Below are positions 34,495-43,133 of a stretch of DNA of 64,000 nucleotides, piece by piece. The stretch lies in NCBI RefSeq assembly GCF_006385705.1, contig NZ_VFRQ01000004.1:367117-431116 (forward strand). Direction: 5' to 3'. Source of the DNA: Pontibacter mangrovi (lineage in GTDB: Bacteria > Bacteroidota > Bacteroidia > Cytophagales > Hymenobacteraceae). The notes beneath the pieces are model-generated. The model had not been told where the DNA came from and did not search any database. It was given only the letters and a program-made list of their open reading frames with translations. Positions within the stretch are counted from its first letter, which is position 1. Every line of letters begins with the position of its first letter. Made by a program: the position numbers and the translations under genes.

Positions 34495-35133
34495 CTATTG
34501 CACACTGACGCTAAACGTCTCCTGTGTGCCATACTTCTGGGGTTTGCCCAGAGAAACCATCCACCTGTCATACGTTGCCTTGGCTAACCACTGCACCAGG
34601 TAATCATCCTTTAGCTCTTTTACAGCGGCAGCCTCGCTGGCCAACTCATGGGCGGTTTTGAAGAGCGAGCTCTTTTTGCCATGATGGAAGATAAAAGCAG
34701 CATGAAACTTGTCTTTAGGCGCTGCGATCTTTTGTTTCTTGCAGAGCCTTTGCACCTGGTTAAGCCGTATGCTGTCCCGCCTAACTAATTCACTCCGGAT
34801 AATATAGGACTTAAGCGTTTTCCTGTCTGCCTGATCGGTTTTGTAGGCATAGGCCAACACCTCGTTCACGCTTCCAGAATGAAGTATGGCAGGTTCCAGG
34901 GGGCGCAGCAAGCCAAACAGTATCCCGACAAGGCAGATGACGCCAACCATGACAGGCACTTTTACCCAGTTGTTGCTCATGTTCCTGCGAAAAACTCTGA
35001 CAATGCTTGTAATCAATAGGATGATGAGGCTTAAAGCAATGACGATAAGCAAGAGAAAGCTTAAAGGAGGGTAATTGTACGACAATATACCCACAGCAAG
35101 CACTGCGAGTAAGGGGATCAAGAATTTTTTCAT
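34495..35133 (-). CDS. Hypothetical membrane-anchored protein
   Basis: 212 residues. Three hydrophobic stretches occupy the first 90 residues; the remainder is a basic soluble domain with many Lys and Arg (RKTLKSYIIRSELVRRD). No family recognised. Moderately AT-rich. It ends 52 bp before the GntP start. Confidence 0.6.
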   Translation of the reverse strand: MKKFLIPLLAVLAVGILSYNYPPLSFLLLIVIALSLIILLITSIVRVFRRNMSNNWVKVPVMVGVICLVGILFGLLRPLEPAILHSGSVNEVLAYAYKTDQADRKTLKSYIIRSELVRRDSIRLNQVQRLCKKQKIAAPKDKFHAAFIFHHGKKSSLFKTAHELASEAAAVKELKDDYLVQWLAKATYDRWMVSLGKPQKYGTQETFSVSVQ

Positions 35134-35212
35134 GAGCTTATTTTGTGCTTTGGCTATAGTTTAACAGGTAGTAGTGTGCGGTGCAGGCCACTGCCGACGG
35201 CTTAACCTACTC

Positions 35213-35272
35213 ACTCCTTTAAATATAACAAATTATATTTATACTTTACCCATACAGGTTCGCGGGGTGGCG
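35213..35272. repeat. Partial duplicate of a gene 3' end, left copy
   Basis: About 60 bp, roughly three-quarters identical to 37662-37721, with 18 bp exact (35236-35253 and 37683-37700). On the minus strand it reads RHPANLYG-stop, echoing RRHHARLNG-stop at the end of the mannosyltransferase gene. The two copies bracket four AT-richer genes. Confidence 0.5.
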
Positions 35273-35317
35273 GTAGTTGTGGTCAAATAAAGTTAAGTTT
35301 ATGGGCAGTTTTAAGCC

Positions 35318-35731
35318 TCAGAAAGTTGCCTGCATGTTCACGAAATAAGTGGCCAGAAAAATGAAGCTTAAATATGACCACAGGAAAGCGAAAAGTACAT
35401 GCACCGTTGTTTCAAACCGCTTGCCTTTCCAGAGGTCTGGAGAGTAACCAAAAAACTGAAAGTAAAGCCGAACTGCCCAAAACAAGCCCAGGCCCAAACA
35501 TACTTTTTGGCCAAGGCCGGATGAAACCAGCTCGTGGGCGGATGTCAGGCAAAGTATACCCATAAGAAAGACGACCAGGGCAATAAAAAAAGTATGAACC
35601 GTCATCATTTGCCTGTTTATCAGACTCAATGATTTCAGTTCTTCGTCCCAATTAAAATACCTTGGAAATACAGCGTGGGCAAGTGCCAACAAAATCAGTA
35701 AAATGCCGATGATCTTAAAGTGTATTTCCAT
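35318..35731 (-). CDS. Four-helix membrane protein
   Basis: 137 residues, four hydrophobic helices with short loops and an LINRQMMTVHTFF segment. No assigned family, though similar small proteins are widespread. It overlaps the preceding methyltransferase-like gene by 17 bp, so it is the last gene of a four-gene operon read leftward. Confidence 0.65.
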   Translation of the reverse strand: MEIHFKIIGILLILLALAHAVFPRYFNWDEELKSLSLINRQMMTVHTFFIALVVFLMGILCLTSAHELVSSGLGQKVCLGLGLFWAVRLYFQFFGYSPDLWKGKRFETTVHVLFAFLWSYLSFIFLATYFVNMQATF

Positions 35732-36473
35732 TTTTACTAAGTATAAAGGTTGAGATGAAGGGCGTGAGTTTTATTTCTTGCCGGACGTTAAGGCTTGCGT
35801 TTCTGAAAGCCTTTAGCCAGGAGCGCCTGGCGTAGAAGTGAAAGAAGCCAATGTTATAGGCTATGAAATTGGGTAAATCTCTCAGGTGTTCAGTGATGTA
35901 GATTTGCCCTTGTGGCTTTAGAATCCTTGCCAACTCTTGAAAAAATAAAGCTCTCTCTTTTTCATCCCTTATCTCATGAGCCGAAAAAATCACAAATATT
36001 CTGTCAGCAGACCCAGTAATTAGCTGCAAATCAGTGGTTTTTACTTGCTTGGTTTTCGGGAAAGGAGGGTAGGATCTTCGTGCCCGCTTAATAGAGATCT
36101 CGGTATGCTTTACCGGATCGTAGAAATCAAGCACTTTCAGTTCGGCATGCCTGAACTTGTCCTGCAGCAGGGTACTTGTCTCGTCAAAGCCTGCGTGGAT
36201 GTTTATGATATGGCCTATTGTGTTTTGTGGATCAACCCAACTCAGGCTGTAAAGCCCCGACAGGTCGTACACGTACAGCGACACCAACAAGGAAATAGCC
36301 GTTGACCCTGAAACCAGTATGCAAAAAGTATAAATGAGTGGCTGTAGTGAATTGTCGGTGTGGTAGGCAATAAGCAACAAAAGTATAACCAGCAACAGTG
36401 CAAGGGCATAAAAATGCCAGTTAAACCTGATGATGTTGGTTACTCCCTGAAAAGGCTTCCTCATCTCACCCAT
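35715..36473 (-). CDS. Membrane-anchored methyltransferase-like protein
   Basis: 252 residues. Two N-terminal helices (about 17-37, 45-68) are followed by a class I methyltransferase-like C-terminal half with IFVIFSAHEIRD and ELARILKPQGQIYITEH. The usual Gly-rich SAM loop is degenerate (NIHAGFDET), so substrate and even activity are uncertain. It overlaps its upstream neighbour by 13 bp. Confidence 0.65.
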   Translation of the reverse strand: MGEMRKPFQGVTNIIRFNWHFYALALLLVILLLLIAYHTDNSLQPLIYTFCILVSGSTAISLLVSLYVYDLSGLYSLSWVDPQNTIGHIINIHAGFDETSTLLQDKFRHAELKVLDFYDPVKHTEISIKRARRSYPPFPKTKQVKTTDLQLITGSADRIFVIFSAHEIRDEKERALFFQELARILKPQGQIYITEHLRDLPNFIAYNIGFFHFYARRSWLKAFRNASLNVRQEIKLTPFISTFILSKNGNTL

Positions 36474-37201
36474 TGCTCAATTCTGCCTTTTTTCCAGTAA
36501 TAGGGGATATTTTCAATCATAAAAGCATTGGCCAGCACGGGGCTTTTGAGGTTAAGAGACTCCAAGAATGGAAAAGTATGTTCCACTACCTTCACTGGCT
36601 TTGGTGTCCAGTTCTGTCTAACGCCCTCAATAATTAATATTTCCCGCGTGGGGGCATTGTATGTGAATGTGAACGGCAGCGGCCCTGCAAAGCGCCTTGC
36701 CTCCTTCCAATCTGCAAAGGGTGATTGGCCTGGTAAAGGAGCGGTTTCGTCAGAGTAGTCTATAGAAACGTTGAAAGCCGAGTGGTTTGAGGATATTTCC
36801 GTTAGATGGCCTAGGCAGGTTTGCTTTATGTCTGTTGTGGTATAGTTGTAGTGGGTAAACATATTCCCCATTATTTCCATTTTCTTCTGATCCGTTTCAG
36901 ACTTAAGAATATACAAACCGCGCAATCTCTTCCCGGCATTGTTCGTGTATCTTACAAATACTCTATAGCCAATCAGGAAAAAGTCATTGCCCATGAATTT
37001 AGGCAGTCCCTTTGGCCGGAGATCCTTTGTCCTAACCATCGCCACGGCTATAAAAGCCCACTCATCGTTAAACGTGTCCAGTTGCAGGCATTTCGGAATA
37101 AGGCCCTGAAGCTGGGTTTTAGGAACCGCGTATGTTAAGACAATTGACTTCTCAAAGAAGGCTTCGACAGCAAACGGATGGTTTTTCAGGAATGAGAGCA
37201 T
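36461..37201 (-). CDS. DUF2071 family protein
   Basis: 246 residues with an acetoacetate-decarboxylase-like beta fold: FIAVAMVRTKDLRPKGLP, FLIGYRVFVRY and GLYILKSETDQ. Function unknown. DUF2071 next to a DoxX-like gene and a methyltransferase suggests a shared, unassigned pathway. The start lies 1 bp after the DoxX-like stop. Confidence 0.8.
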   Translation of the reverse strand: MLSFLKNHPFAVEAFFEKSIVLTYAVPKTQLQGLIPKCLQLDTFNDEWAFIAVAMVRTKDLRPKGLPKFMGNDFFLIGYRVFVRYTNNAGKRLRGLYILKSETDQKKMEIMGNMFTHYNYTTTDIKQTCLGHLTEISSNHSAFNVSIDYSDETAPLPGQSPFADWKEARRFAGPLPFTFTYNAPTREILIIEGVRQNWTPKPVKVVEHTFPFLESLNLKSPVLANAFMIENIPYYWKKGRIEQWVR

Positions 37202-37202
37202 G

Positions 37203-37592
37203 CTAAGCCTTTTGATATATTTCTTTATTCAGCACAAACTCGTTGTAGTACACAGCAAGTATAAAAAAGGAAGCAAAAAGTATGTTAAGCCTACCCCAAA
37301 GCAGTAAGTCGGGCACAAGTATAAATTCCAGTATGTTCATGGTGGCTACTATAAGTATTTGAACTATGGAATTTAGGCGTGACTTTATACCTGTCAGAAT
37401 CCACAGAGCCATACCGATTTCAGAAATACCGATCACTATCGTTAACTCCCTGGAGTAGTCGCTCCCCAGAATCCGGGAAACAATTTGCTCATGACGGGCA
37501 ACCAGGTTAAGCACCTTGCAAAATAAACCGTTAACGAACCAAACGGCTGCAATGCCACAGGCTAGGACTAGTTGTATGTTTCTCTCCGTCAT
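37203..37592 (-). CDS. DoxX-like membrane protein
   Basis: 129 residues with four helices and the DoxX-like pattern (VNGLFCKVLNL, GISEIGMALWILTG). First gene of the tightly packed operon 37592-35318. DoxX relatives associate with oxidoreductases in membranes; specific role unknown. Confidence 0.75.
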   Translation of the reverse strand: MTERNIQLVLACGIAAVWFVNGLFCKVLNLVARHEQIVSRILGSDYSRELTIVIGISEIGMALWILTGIKSRLNSIVQILIVATMNILEFILVPDLLLWGRLNILFASFFILAVYYNEFVLNKEIYQKA

Positions 37593-37661
37593 TAGTTGTG
37601 TATAATGGTTGAGGTTGATAGCCGTAAACGGAAAATAGATTAGTGTTAGGATTCATACTCT

Positions 37662-37721
37662 TCCTCTAAATATAGAAAAATCTATTTATACTTTACCCAT
37701 TCAACCTGGCGTGGTGGCGGC
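37662..37721. repeat. Right copy of the gene-3'-end duplication
   Basis: Spans the last codons and downstream TATTTATACTTTACCCAT region of the mannosyltransferase gene; partner of 35213-35272. Confidence 0.5.
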
Positions 37722-39030
37722 GCTGGCGGTAGAGGTATAGCTCCACCGTCAGCCAGAGCAACACCAGGCTATACTCCAGGGCTACCAGCAGCAGGCCCTC
37801 TTGGTAAGTGGGGGTGCGGTAGGCGGCGTAGGTAAGTATGGCCAGCCCCGACCAAACCACGGCGAAGCGGAAGTGGCTCATGACGGTGAGGGCCAGCAGC
37901 GTGGTGAGGTACCAGGGGTGCACGGTGGTGGAAAGCAGCAGGTATACCGCTAAAGCCGTAGCCATGTAGCCGGCCATCCTCCTTACAGAACCGAGCTTTT
38001 TAACCGAGGCCATACTTAAAACAGCGACCAGCGTAACGAGCGAGAGCAGCGGACCAATTATGGAGATGATGTTGTAGCCTGCCACCCGGAAGCCCAGCCA
38101 GCGCAGCAGGTAATACACGCTGGCGTTAAATTCGAACTTCCGGAAGTATAGGTCCAGGCTCTGGGAAATATGCTGCAGCACCTGCAGGTTCACCAGCGGC
38201 GCAAATTGGGCCACCACCGTGATCAGCACCACCGTGCCGTAAAGTATAAACTGCCGCCAGCCCAGTTTCCGGAGCACGAAGGGCAGGAACATGAGCGGCA
38301 GCAGCTTAGCGCCGATGGCCAGTCCAAACGCCATACCCGACCACACTAGCCGGTGGTAAAACAGTTGGTACAGCGCCAGCAGCAGGAAAAAGATCATCAG
38401 CGCCTCAAAATGCAGGTTGCCCACCAGCTCAACTATAACCAGCGGGTTGAGGGCGTAGAGCAGCACATGCTTTTCGGGGAGGGCCATTTTGCGGAGCAGG
38501 CGCCAGAGCAGCAGTATACTTCCGGCCTCGGCTAGCAAAAGTATAAGCCGCATCACCACCACACTTCCTGGTATACTTTGCGGAGAGAGCTGCACCGCCA
38601 ACCAAAACACCGCCTGCGACACCGGCGGGTACACGCTGTAATAGCCCTGCGAGTTCAGCTGCCCGAACAACTCCTGTGTTAGGCCCGGCACCTGCGGCGC
38701 TTCCGGCTGCAGAAAGAAAGTTGGCAAGTATAAATAAGGGTTCAGTCCCGCCGCCAGCAGCCGCCCGTCCCACACAAACCGGAAGTAATCGTCCGACAGG
38801 GCAGGGGTGGCCAACAGAAAAATAAGCCGGAAAAGGATGGCCGCCGCGATGCCGTGCCACAGGTGTATGCGCTGCCGGCATACATAAAGGTAGGCAATGA
38901 ACACCACGGCGTAGAGCAGCACCAGTTGTGCAAAGCCGGTGCGTGGCGTGGCGTAGGCCAGCGCCGCATAAGCCGCCGCCGAAACAGCCAGAGCTGCGTA
39001 GCTGAGTATGTTGCGCTTTACGGGTGCCAT
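37693..39030 (-). CDS. GT-C fold mannosyltransferase-like membrane protein
   Basis: 445 residues with about 11-12 helices. After helix 2 there is the acidic loop ATPALSDDYFRFVWDGR typical of polyprenol-phosphate-sugar dependent GT-C enzymes (GT87/DUF2029-like). Likely adds a sugar from a lipid donor on the periplasmic side. The GT2 gene lies 58 bp upstream, and such enzymes often make that donor, so the pair may act together. Confidence 0.8.
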   Translation of the reverse strand: MAPVKRNILSYAALAVSAAAYAALAYATPRTGFAQLVLLYAVVFIAYLYVCRQRIHLWHGIAAAILFRLIFLLATPALSDDYFRFVWDGRLLAAGLNPYLYLPTFFLQPEAPQVPGLTQELFGQLNSQGYYSVYPPVSQAVFWLAVQLSPQSIPGSVVVMRLILLLAEAGSILLLWRLLRKMALPEKHVLLYALNPLVIVELVGNLHFEALMIFFLLLALYQLFYHRLVWSGMAFGLAIGAKLLPLMFLPFVLRKLGWRQFILYGTVVLITVVAQFAPLVNLQVLQHISQSLDLYFRKFEFNASVYYLLRWLGFRVAGYNIISIIGPLLSLVTLVAVLSMASVKKLGSVRRMAGYMATALAVYLLLSTTVHPWYLTTLLALTVMSHFRFAVVWSGLAILTYAAYRTPTYQEGLLLVALEYSLVLLWLTVELYLYRQRRHHARLNG

Positions 39031-39088
39031 TCGTGGAGCGGGACTTATGCTGCGTTCATCATCGTTTTACCCGTTACGCAAACTTTGC

Positions 39089-39781
39089 CTACAGGTATTT
39101 AAATATAGTCAGGATGATCTTATATCCCGCCATCACGGAGCCTTTTACCGTACCCGAGACTTTGGAAACGCCGATGCGCCTGCGGTAGGAAACCGGTAGT
39201 TCAGTATACCTTATTCTCTGTTTGGCGGCTTTAGCCTGCATCTCCACCGTCCAGCCGTAGTTGCGGTCGCGCATGCCCAGGGCCAGCAGCGTGTCTAGCT
39301 TTATAGCTCGGAAAGGGCCCAGGTCGGTGAAGCGGGCACCGTACAGCAGCCGGATGAGGGTCGTGGCCAGCCAGTTGCCGAAGACCTGCTGCGGCATCAT
39401 CGAGCCTTTCTCCCGCTGCCCCAAGGCCCTGGAGCCGATCACCATCTCCGCCTGCCCCTGCACAAGGGGCTGCACCAGCCGCACCATCTCCTCCGGGTAA
39501 TCAGAGTAGTCCCCATCCAGGAAAACGATGATGTCGGGCCGTGTTTCGGCGGGTTTGGCGGCGGCATGAGCGATGCCCTTGAGGCAGGCGTTGCCATAGC
39601 CGGGGCTGGGCTGGTGCAGCACGGTGGCCCCGGCGGCGGCGGCTACCTGGGCCGTACGGTCTGTGGAGTTGTTGTTCACCACGATCACCTCCTGCACAAA
39701 ACCGGCAGGTATGGCTTTTACCACCTTGGCAATGGAGGCTTCTTCGTTGTAAGCGGGTATAATAACGTTTATTCGGGGCAT
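39089..39781 (-). CDS. Family 2 glycosyltransferase (polyprenyl-phosphate sugar synthase type)
   Basis: 230 residues from MPRINVIIPAYNEE, which puts the GT-A strand at the N-terminus. VIVVNNNSTDRT and the DXD-like FLDGDYSDYP bind the nucleotide sugar; GSRALGQRE is also present. No membrane tail, as in many dolichyl-phosphate-glucose/mannose synthases. Probable partner of the downstream GT-C enzyme. Confidence 0.85.
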   Translation of the reverse strand: MPRINVIIPAYNEEASIAKVVKAIPAGFVQEVIVVNNNSTDRTAQVAAAAGATVLHQPSPGYGNACLKGIAHAAAKPAETRPDIIVFLDGDYSDYPEEMVRLVQPLVQGQAEMVIGSRALGQREKGSMMPQQVFGNWLATTLIRLLYGARFTDLGPFRAIKLDTLLALGMRDRNYGWTVEMQAKAAKQRIRYTELPVSYRRRIGVSKVSGTVKGSVMAGYKIILTIFKYL

Positions 39782-39835
39782 AGAAGCGGCAAAGATGACC
39801 AAATTCCCGGACAGATTCCATTCCTGCTGTTTTTC

Positions 39836-39868
39836 TTTGATAATCTGCATGCTACGGCATTACCTTTG
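39836..39868 (+). promoter_or_regulatory. Promoter of the peroxiredoxin gene
   Basis: TTTG at 39836-39839, 21 bp, TACCTTTG at 39861-39868. Overlaps the N-terminal end of the divergent GT2 region. Confidence 0.65.
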
Positions 39869-39922
39869 CAGGTAAACCTTTTGCTGAGAGGCAGGTTTTA
39901 ACAGTTACCAAACACAATCATT

Positions 39923-40414
39923 ATGAGAGAGGAAGACATTAAGGTAGGCGACAAAGTGCCTGATTTTGAGCTGGAACGCCAAGACGGCGGTTTTTTTCGC
40001 TTGTACGACCTGGTGGGGGAGAAAAACATTGTGCTTTATTTTTACCCGAAAGATAGCACGCCGGGCTGTACCAAGCAGGCTTGCCAGTTTCGCGACCAGT
40101 ACGAGGTGTTTAAGGAGCAGGGGGCAGAGGTGGTAGGCATCAGCTCCGATAGCGTGGAGTCGCACCAGAAGTTTGAGCAGAGCTACAAGCTGCCTTTTAC
40201 CCTGCTAAGCGACCAGGGCGGCCAAATCCGCAAGCTGTTCGGGGTGCCGCGTAAGCTGGGCCTTCTGCCCGGCCGTGTAACCTACATCATCGACCAGGAG
40301 GGTACTGTGCGCTACATCTTCAACTCCATGACCAAGCCCCTGGAGCACGTAAGCACGGCGCTGGAGGTGCTGCGTGAGATCAACAGCGAAGACAAGCACT
40401 ATAAAAAAGCATAG
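39923..40414 (+). CDS. bcp: Bcp/PrxQ-type peroxiredoxin
   Basis: 163 residues. Peroxidatic Cys 49 (STPGCTKQAC) and resolving Cys 54 five residues later are the PrxQ signature. It reduces hydrogen and organic peroxides with thioredoxin. Cytoplasmic, no signal. Own promoter and strong terminator. Confidence 0.93.
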   Translation: MREEDIKVGDKVPDFELERQDGGFFRLYDLVGEKNIVLYFYPKDSTPGCTKQACQFRDQYEVFKEQGAEVVGISSDSVESHQKFEQSYKLPFTLLSDQGGQIRKLFGVPRKLGLLPGRVTYIIDQEGTVRYIFNSMTKPLEHVSTALEVLREINSEDKHYKKA

Positions 40415-40431
40415 TTTAGAAATTTTCACAT

Positions 40432-40476
40432 CAAAAAAGAAAGGCAGCCCGCACATAGCAGGCTGCCTTTCTTTTT
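40432..40476. terminator. Bidirectional terminator
   Basis: AGAAAGGCAGCC/GGCTGCCTTTCT stem with an A run before and a T run after; serves the peroxiredoxin gene and the convergent lipoprotein gene. Confidence 0.85.
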
Positions 40477-40497
40477 TGCTGAATTATACTTATCGGG

Positions 40498-41061
40498 TTA
40501 ATACACGTTAATCAACTCCAGCGAGTTCTCGTTATCGAACTCCACTTTTACAAAGCCTTTTTCCTTGGTGAAGTATACTTTGGCAGGCCCTTCTGTGGCT
40601 GTGTCCGCTCTCTCCAGAATATAGGCTGTGTATAGGGTGTCATTCAACTTATAGTCTTCGGTAGGGGTGCTGGAGGTGATGTTCCAGGCGGCTTTGTCTC
40701 CCACGCCAATTTTTACAATAAGAGAATCCGGCTTTTTCAGGATGTAAGTGCCCATATAAGGCAGTTTTCGGTCTTTGTCTTCGATGATATTGGTTACCTG
40801 TGTGTTGCGCTGCGAAACGCAGTCATCGGTTACAGAGAATCCGTCCCCGGGTACGTTTTGCGCATAGATGCCGGTGCGCAAATACGTTATCGTGTTACCG
40901 GCCTGGTCTTTAAAAAGGGCAGTGTCGCCGGTGCCGTACACCAGCCACTGGCTGTCTTCAGGGGTAGGCTCGGTAATGCTGATATTCCCGCAATCATCGC
41001 AGGCGGCCAGGGTGGCAGAGGCCAGTATCAGCAGGAAAAACGATTTAACTGTAGTCTTCAT
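40498..41061 (-). CDS. Hypothetical lipoprotein
   Basis: 187 residues from MKTTVKSFF. Lipobox TLAAC (Cys 21) followed by DDCGNISITEP. The mature region is beta-rich and acidic, with two further cysteines. Not recognised. It contains the palindrome AAGTATACTT at 40571-40580. It sits downstream of an alpha/beta-hydrolase gene. Confidence 0.7.
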   Translation of the reverse strand: MKTTVKSFFLLILASATLAACDDCGNISITEPTPEDSQWLVYGTGDTALFKDQAGNTITYLRTGIYAQNVPGDGFSVTDDCVSQRNTQVTNIIEDKDRKLPYMGTYILKKPDSLIVKIGVGDKAAWNITSSTPTEDYKLNDTLYTAYILERADTATEGPAKVYFTKEKGFVKVEFDNENSLELINVY

Positions 41062-41107
41062 GGTATGGGAAACGGAAAAGCTTTCGCGCTGGTAAGTTAC
41101 CAAATTA

Positions 41108-42064
41108 TTAGTTCACTGTATCAGTTAGACCCTTTTCCGGTGAGGGAGGTTGCATGGCTCCGGCATTTTTAAACCACCGCAGCACTTCTAAAAAGTGGTC
41201 GTGCGGTGCATCCGGGTGGGTAAGCATATCGATGTGGCCATAGTTGTGCCTGTTGCCGTTCTGCCTGCTCAGGAGCATTACTCTGCTGCGGCTACAGCCC
41301 GTTTCGTTCTTCAGGTGCTCCACGTCTTGCGGGTGGCCCAGCACGGTATCGTTGGCGCCGGCCAGGTATAGCGTTGGAGGCAAATGCATGTTTTGCAAGG
41401 CGTTGGCGTAGTCAAATTTGTCGTGCCAGTCGAGCCAGCGGCGCTGCACCACCCAGTGGTGCGTCTGCCGGTGCGACAGGCGGGTTTCGCTGTCGGAGCC
41501 CATGCCCAGGCGCTGGGCAAACAGCGCCCCGGTGGTGGCTGCGGCTGTTTTGCCTACCCAGTTCCACATCACATCTACCATAAAGAACTTTTTTAGGCTG
41601 CGGATGCTGATGCGCCGTTTGCTGCCGAAAAAAGCCATGGCCTGCACTTGTACCGGCACCGCGGGCCGCGCCAGGTATGCCAGCATCAGCACACCGCCCC
41701 AGGAGTGGGCACCCCAGTACTGCGGCACATCGCCCTTCAGCTCTATAATTTTGCCGATAAAGGCCGGAAAGTCCTCTTGTAAGGTATGGCTCAGCCCAAA
41801 TTTTGACTTGCCTGAGATAGCAGGTGTGCTTTTGCCGCGCCCGCGCAGATCGGCCACAAACACATCGTAGCCCTGCTGAGCCAGCCAGGGTGCAAAACCT
41901 TTGCCTGAGGCAGAGTAAAAAATCCGCCCGTTCTCGATGGAGCCGTGCACCAGAAATACCGGAGGCCCCTGCCTGTCTTGGCTAAAGCGCTTCAGGTGCA
42001 GCGTGTCGGTAGCCGTAACAGGTATAAAGATGGATTCCTGCAGCAAGTGTTGGTGTTTGGGCAT
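41108..42064 (-). CDS. Alpha/beta hydrolase
   Basis: 318 residues from MPKHQHLLQ. Oxyanion region FLVHGSIENGR, nucleophile elbow GAHSWGG, and catalytic Asp/His candidates in LAGANDTVLG and YGHIDMLTHP. Cytoplasmic esterase or lipase-like enzyme; substrate unknown. The longer frame adds a hydrophobic stretch upstream and is less likely. Confidence 0.82.
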   Translation of the reverse strand: MPKHQHLLQESIFIPVTATDTLHLKRFSQDRQGPPVFLVHGSIENGRIFYSASGKGFAPWLAQQGYDVFVADLRGRGKSTPAISGKSKFGLSHTLQEDFPAFIGKIIELKGDVPQYWGAHSWGGVLMLAYLARPAVPVQVQAMAFFGSKRRISIRSLKKFFMVDVMWNWVGKTAAATTGALFAQRLGMGSDSETRLSHRQTHHWVVQRRWLDWHDKFDYANALQNMHLPPTLYLAGANDTVLGHPQDVEHLKNETGCSRSRVMLLSRQNGNRHNYGHIDMLTHPDAPHDHFLEVLRWFKNAGAMQPPSPEKGLTDTVN

Positions 42065-42100
42065 AGTTGGTAAGCGAGAAGTATAAACAAGCATAAAAAG

Positions 42101-42146
42101 CGGCAGCCGGAAAATAAGTACCAATATACTTATTTTCCGGCTGCCG
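42101..42146 (-). terminator. 20-bp perfect hairpin terminator
   Basis: A perfect 20-bp stem (42101-42120 with 42127-42146) and 6-base loop, T run on the minus strand. It ends the small gene at 42170-42403. The stem contains one AAGTA/TACTT motif pair. Confidence 0.85.
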
Positions 42147-42169
42147 TGCTCGTGTTCTATAAATCGCTT

Positions 42170-42403
42170 TTAGCTCCTGACAGGGATAGGCTGCGGTTTA
42201 AGTTTTGGCCGGAAAGCCAGCCACAGCACGCTTCCAAAGATGGTGCCTGAGAAAAACGCTAGCCCGGCGATCAGCCAGCCGTTCAGCCCACGCATCTCGG
42301 CGTCGAAGTATATGTAGGTCAGTATCATCCCCAGCAGCACCAGGTAAAGCCCGATCATGCTCAGGAAAAGCAAATTGGTTACATCTATCGTTAGTAGTTC
42401 CAT
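42170..42403 (-). CDS. Small two-helix membrane protein
   Basis: 77 residues from MELLTIDVTN; a start seven codons upstream is possible. Two membrane helices enclose TYIYFDAEMRGLNGW, reminiscent of PLDc_N-like small proteins. Function unknown. Confidence 0.6.
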   Translation of the reverse strand: MELLTIDVTNLLFLSMIGLYLVLLGMILTYIYFDAEMRGLNGWLIAGLAFFSGTIFGSVLWLAFRPKLKPQPIPVRS

Positions 42404-42761
42404 GTCTATTCTTCTTAATTGCACATAGCCAGAGGCTTACCAGCCTCATCTCTATATTATTTAACCGCTTTGAGTAAATTATGTTTATAACTTTAAGAAG
42501 AATAAGGTAGGATTACCGGTAAAAATTGAGTGTATAATTGGATTGAAAGGTATAAAGTACAGCAAATACAGGCGCAAAAGGCTTGTAACGCTTTAGGCGA
42601 TGCTTTTTTGGGTGCCGGTATTTTCCACTATATTTTTCAATTGTTGGCAAAGTATGCCTTTGCTATTTTCCTCAAGCCAGAGCAGAAGCTTTTACCGAGT
42701 TTTAAAGTGGAGCCTACGCTAAGAACACAGCGGCTAATGGGAAATAGTATACTTTGATGAA
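42404..42761. other. Gene-free stretch before repeat copy 3
   Basis: About 350 bp, AT-rich. A 75-codon open frame at 42530-42757 has no recognisable features. Nothing else identified. Confidence 0.45.
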
Positions 42762-43049
42762 TATCAGTTAGTCCCTAGGCAGTACGTTTTACCAATCGGC
42801 AGGCAGATTCCCCTCTAGGACTAGAGTCGTTCCATTCTAAATAATAGACCCAATAATACTGTCATTCTGTAAAGAATCTTGGTAGAAAGTTTGATAAGCT
42901 GATACTATTGACTCACAAGATCCTTTCAGGATGACAAAAATGAGAGAGCTTAACGCCCCAACCTCCTGGACGGGGTAGGGGAAGGTTTTAGGCTGTAGGT
43001 AAACTATGGAACCTATCCATGCGCATTATTCAATCAATATTGGTATAAG
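42762..43049. repeat. Dispersed intergenic repeat, copy 3 (interrupted)
   Basis: TATCAGTTAGT start, GGCAGATTCCCCTCTAGGAC, then an insertion, then GGTTTTAGGCTGTAGGTAAAC, TATGGAACCTATCCATGCGC and ATTATTCAATCAATATTGGT. It shares both outer ends with copy 1 and carries the element at 42861-42935. Confidence 0.75.
42861..42935. mobile_element. 75-bp inverted-repeat (MITE/REP-like) element
   Basis: Starts GTCATTCTGTAAAGAATCTTG and ends with the imperfect reverse complement CAAGATCCTTTCAGGATGAC. Non-coding, inserted within repeat copy 3. Similar palindromes are common in Bacteroidota genomes as far as I recall. Confidence 0.6.
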
Positions 43050-43133
43050 AGGAATATCAGATAATCCGCACAAACTCGAAGTATACGAACCGCAGTCCCG
43101 CTAGAGGAAATCAGTCTCCATACTTATACTTCC

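Noticed and set aside
35160..35215. Candidate attC site (GTTTAAC...GCCGACGGC...)
   Set aside because: Left box fits RYYYAAC, but there is no matching GTT box and the arms do not pair consistently.
42530..42757. 75-codon frame before repeat copy 3
   Set aside because: No recognisable signal, domain or neighbour link; probably chance in AT-rich DNA.
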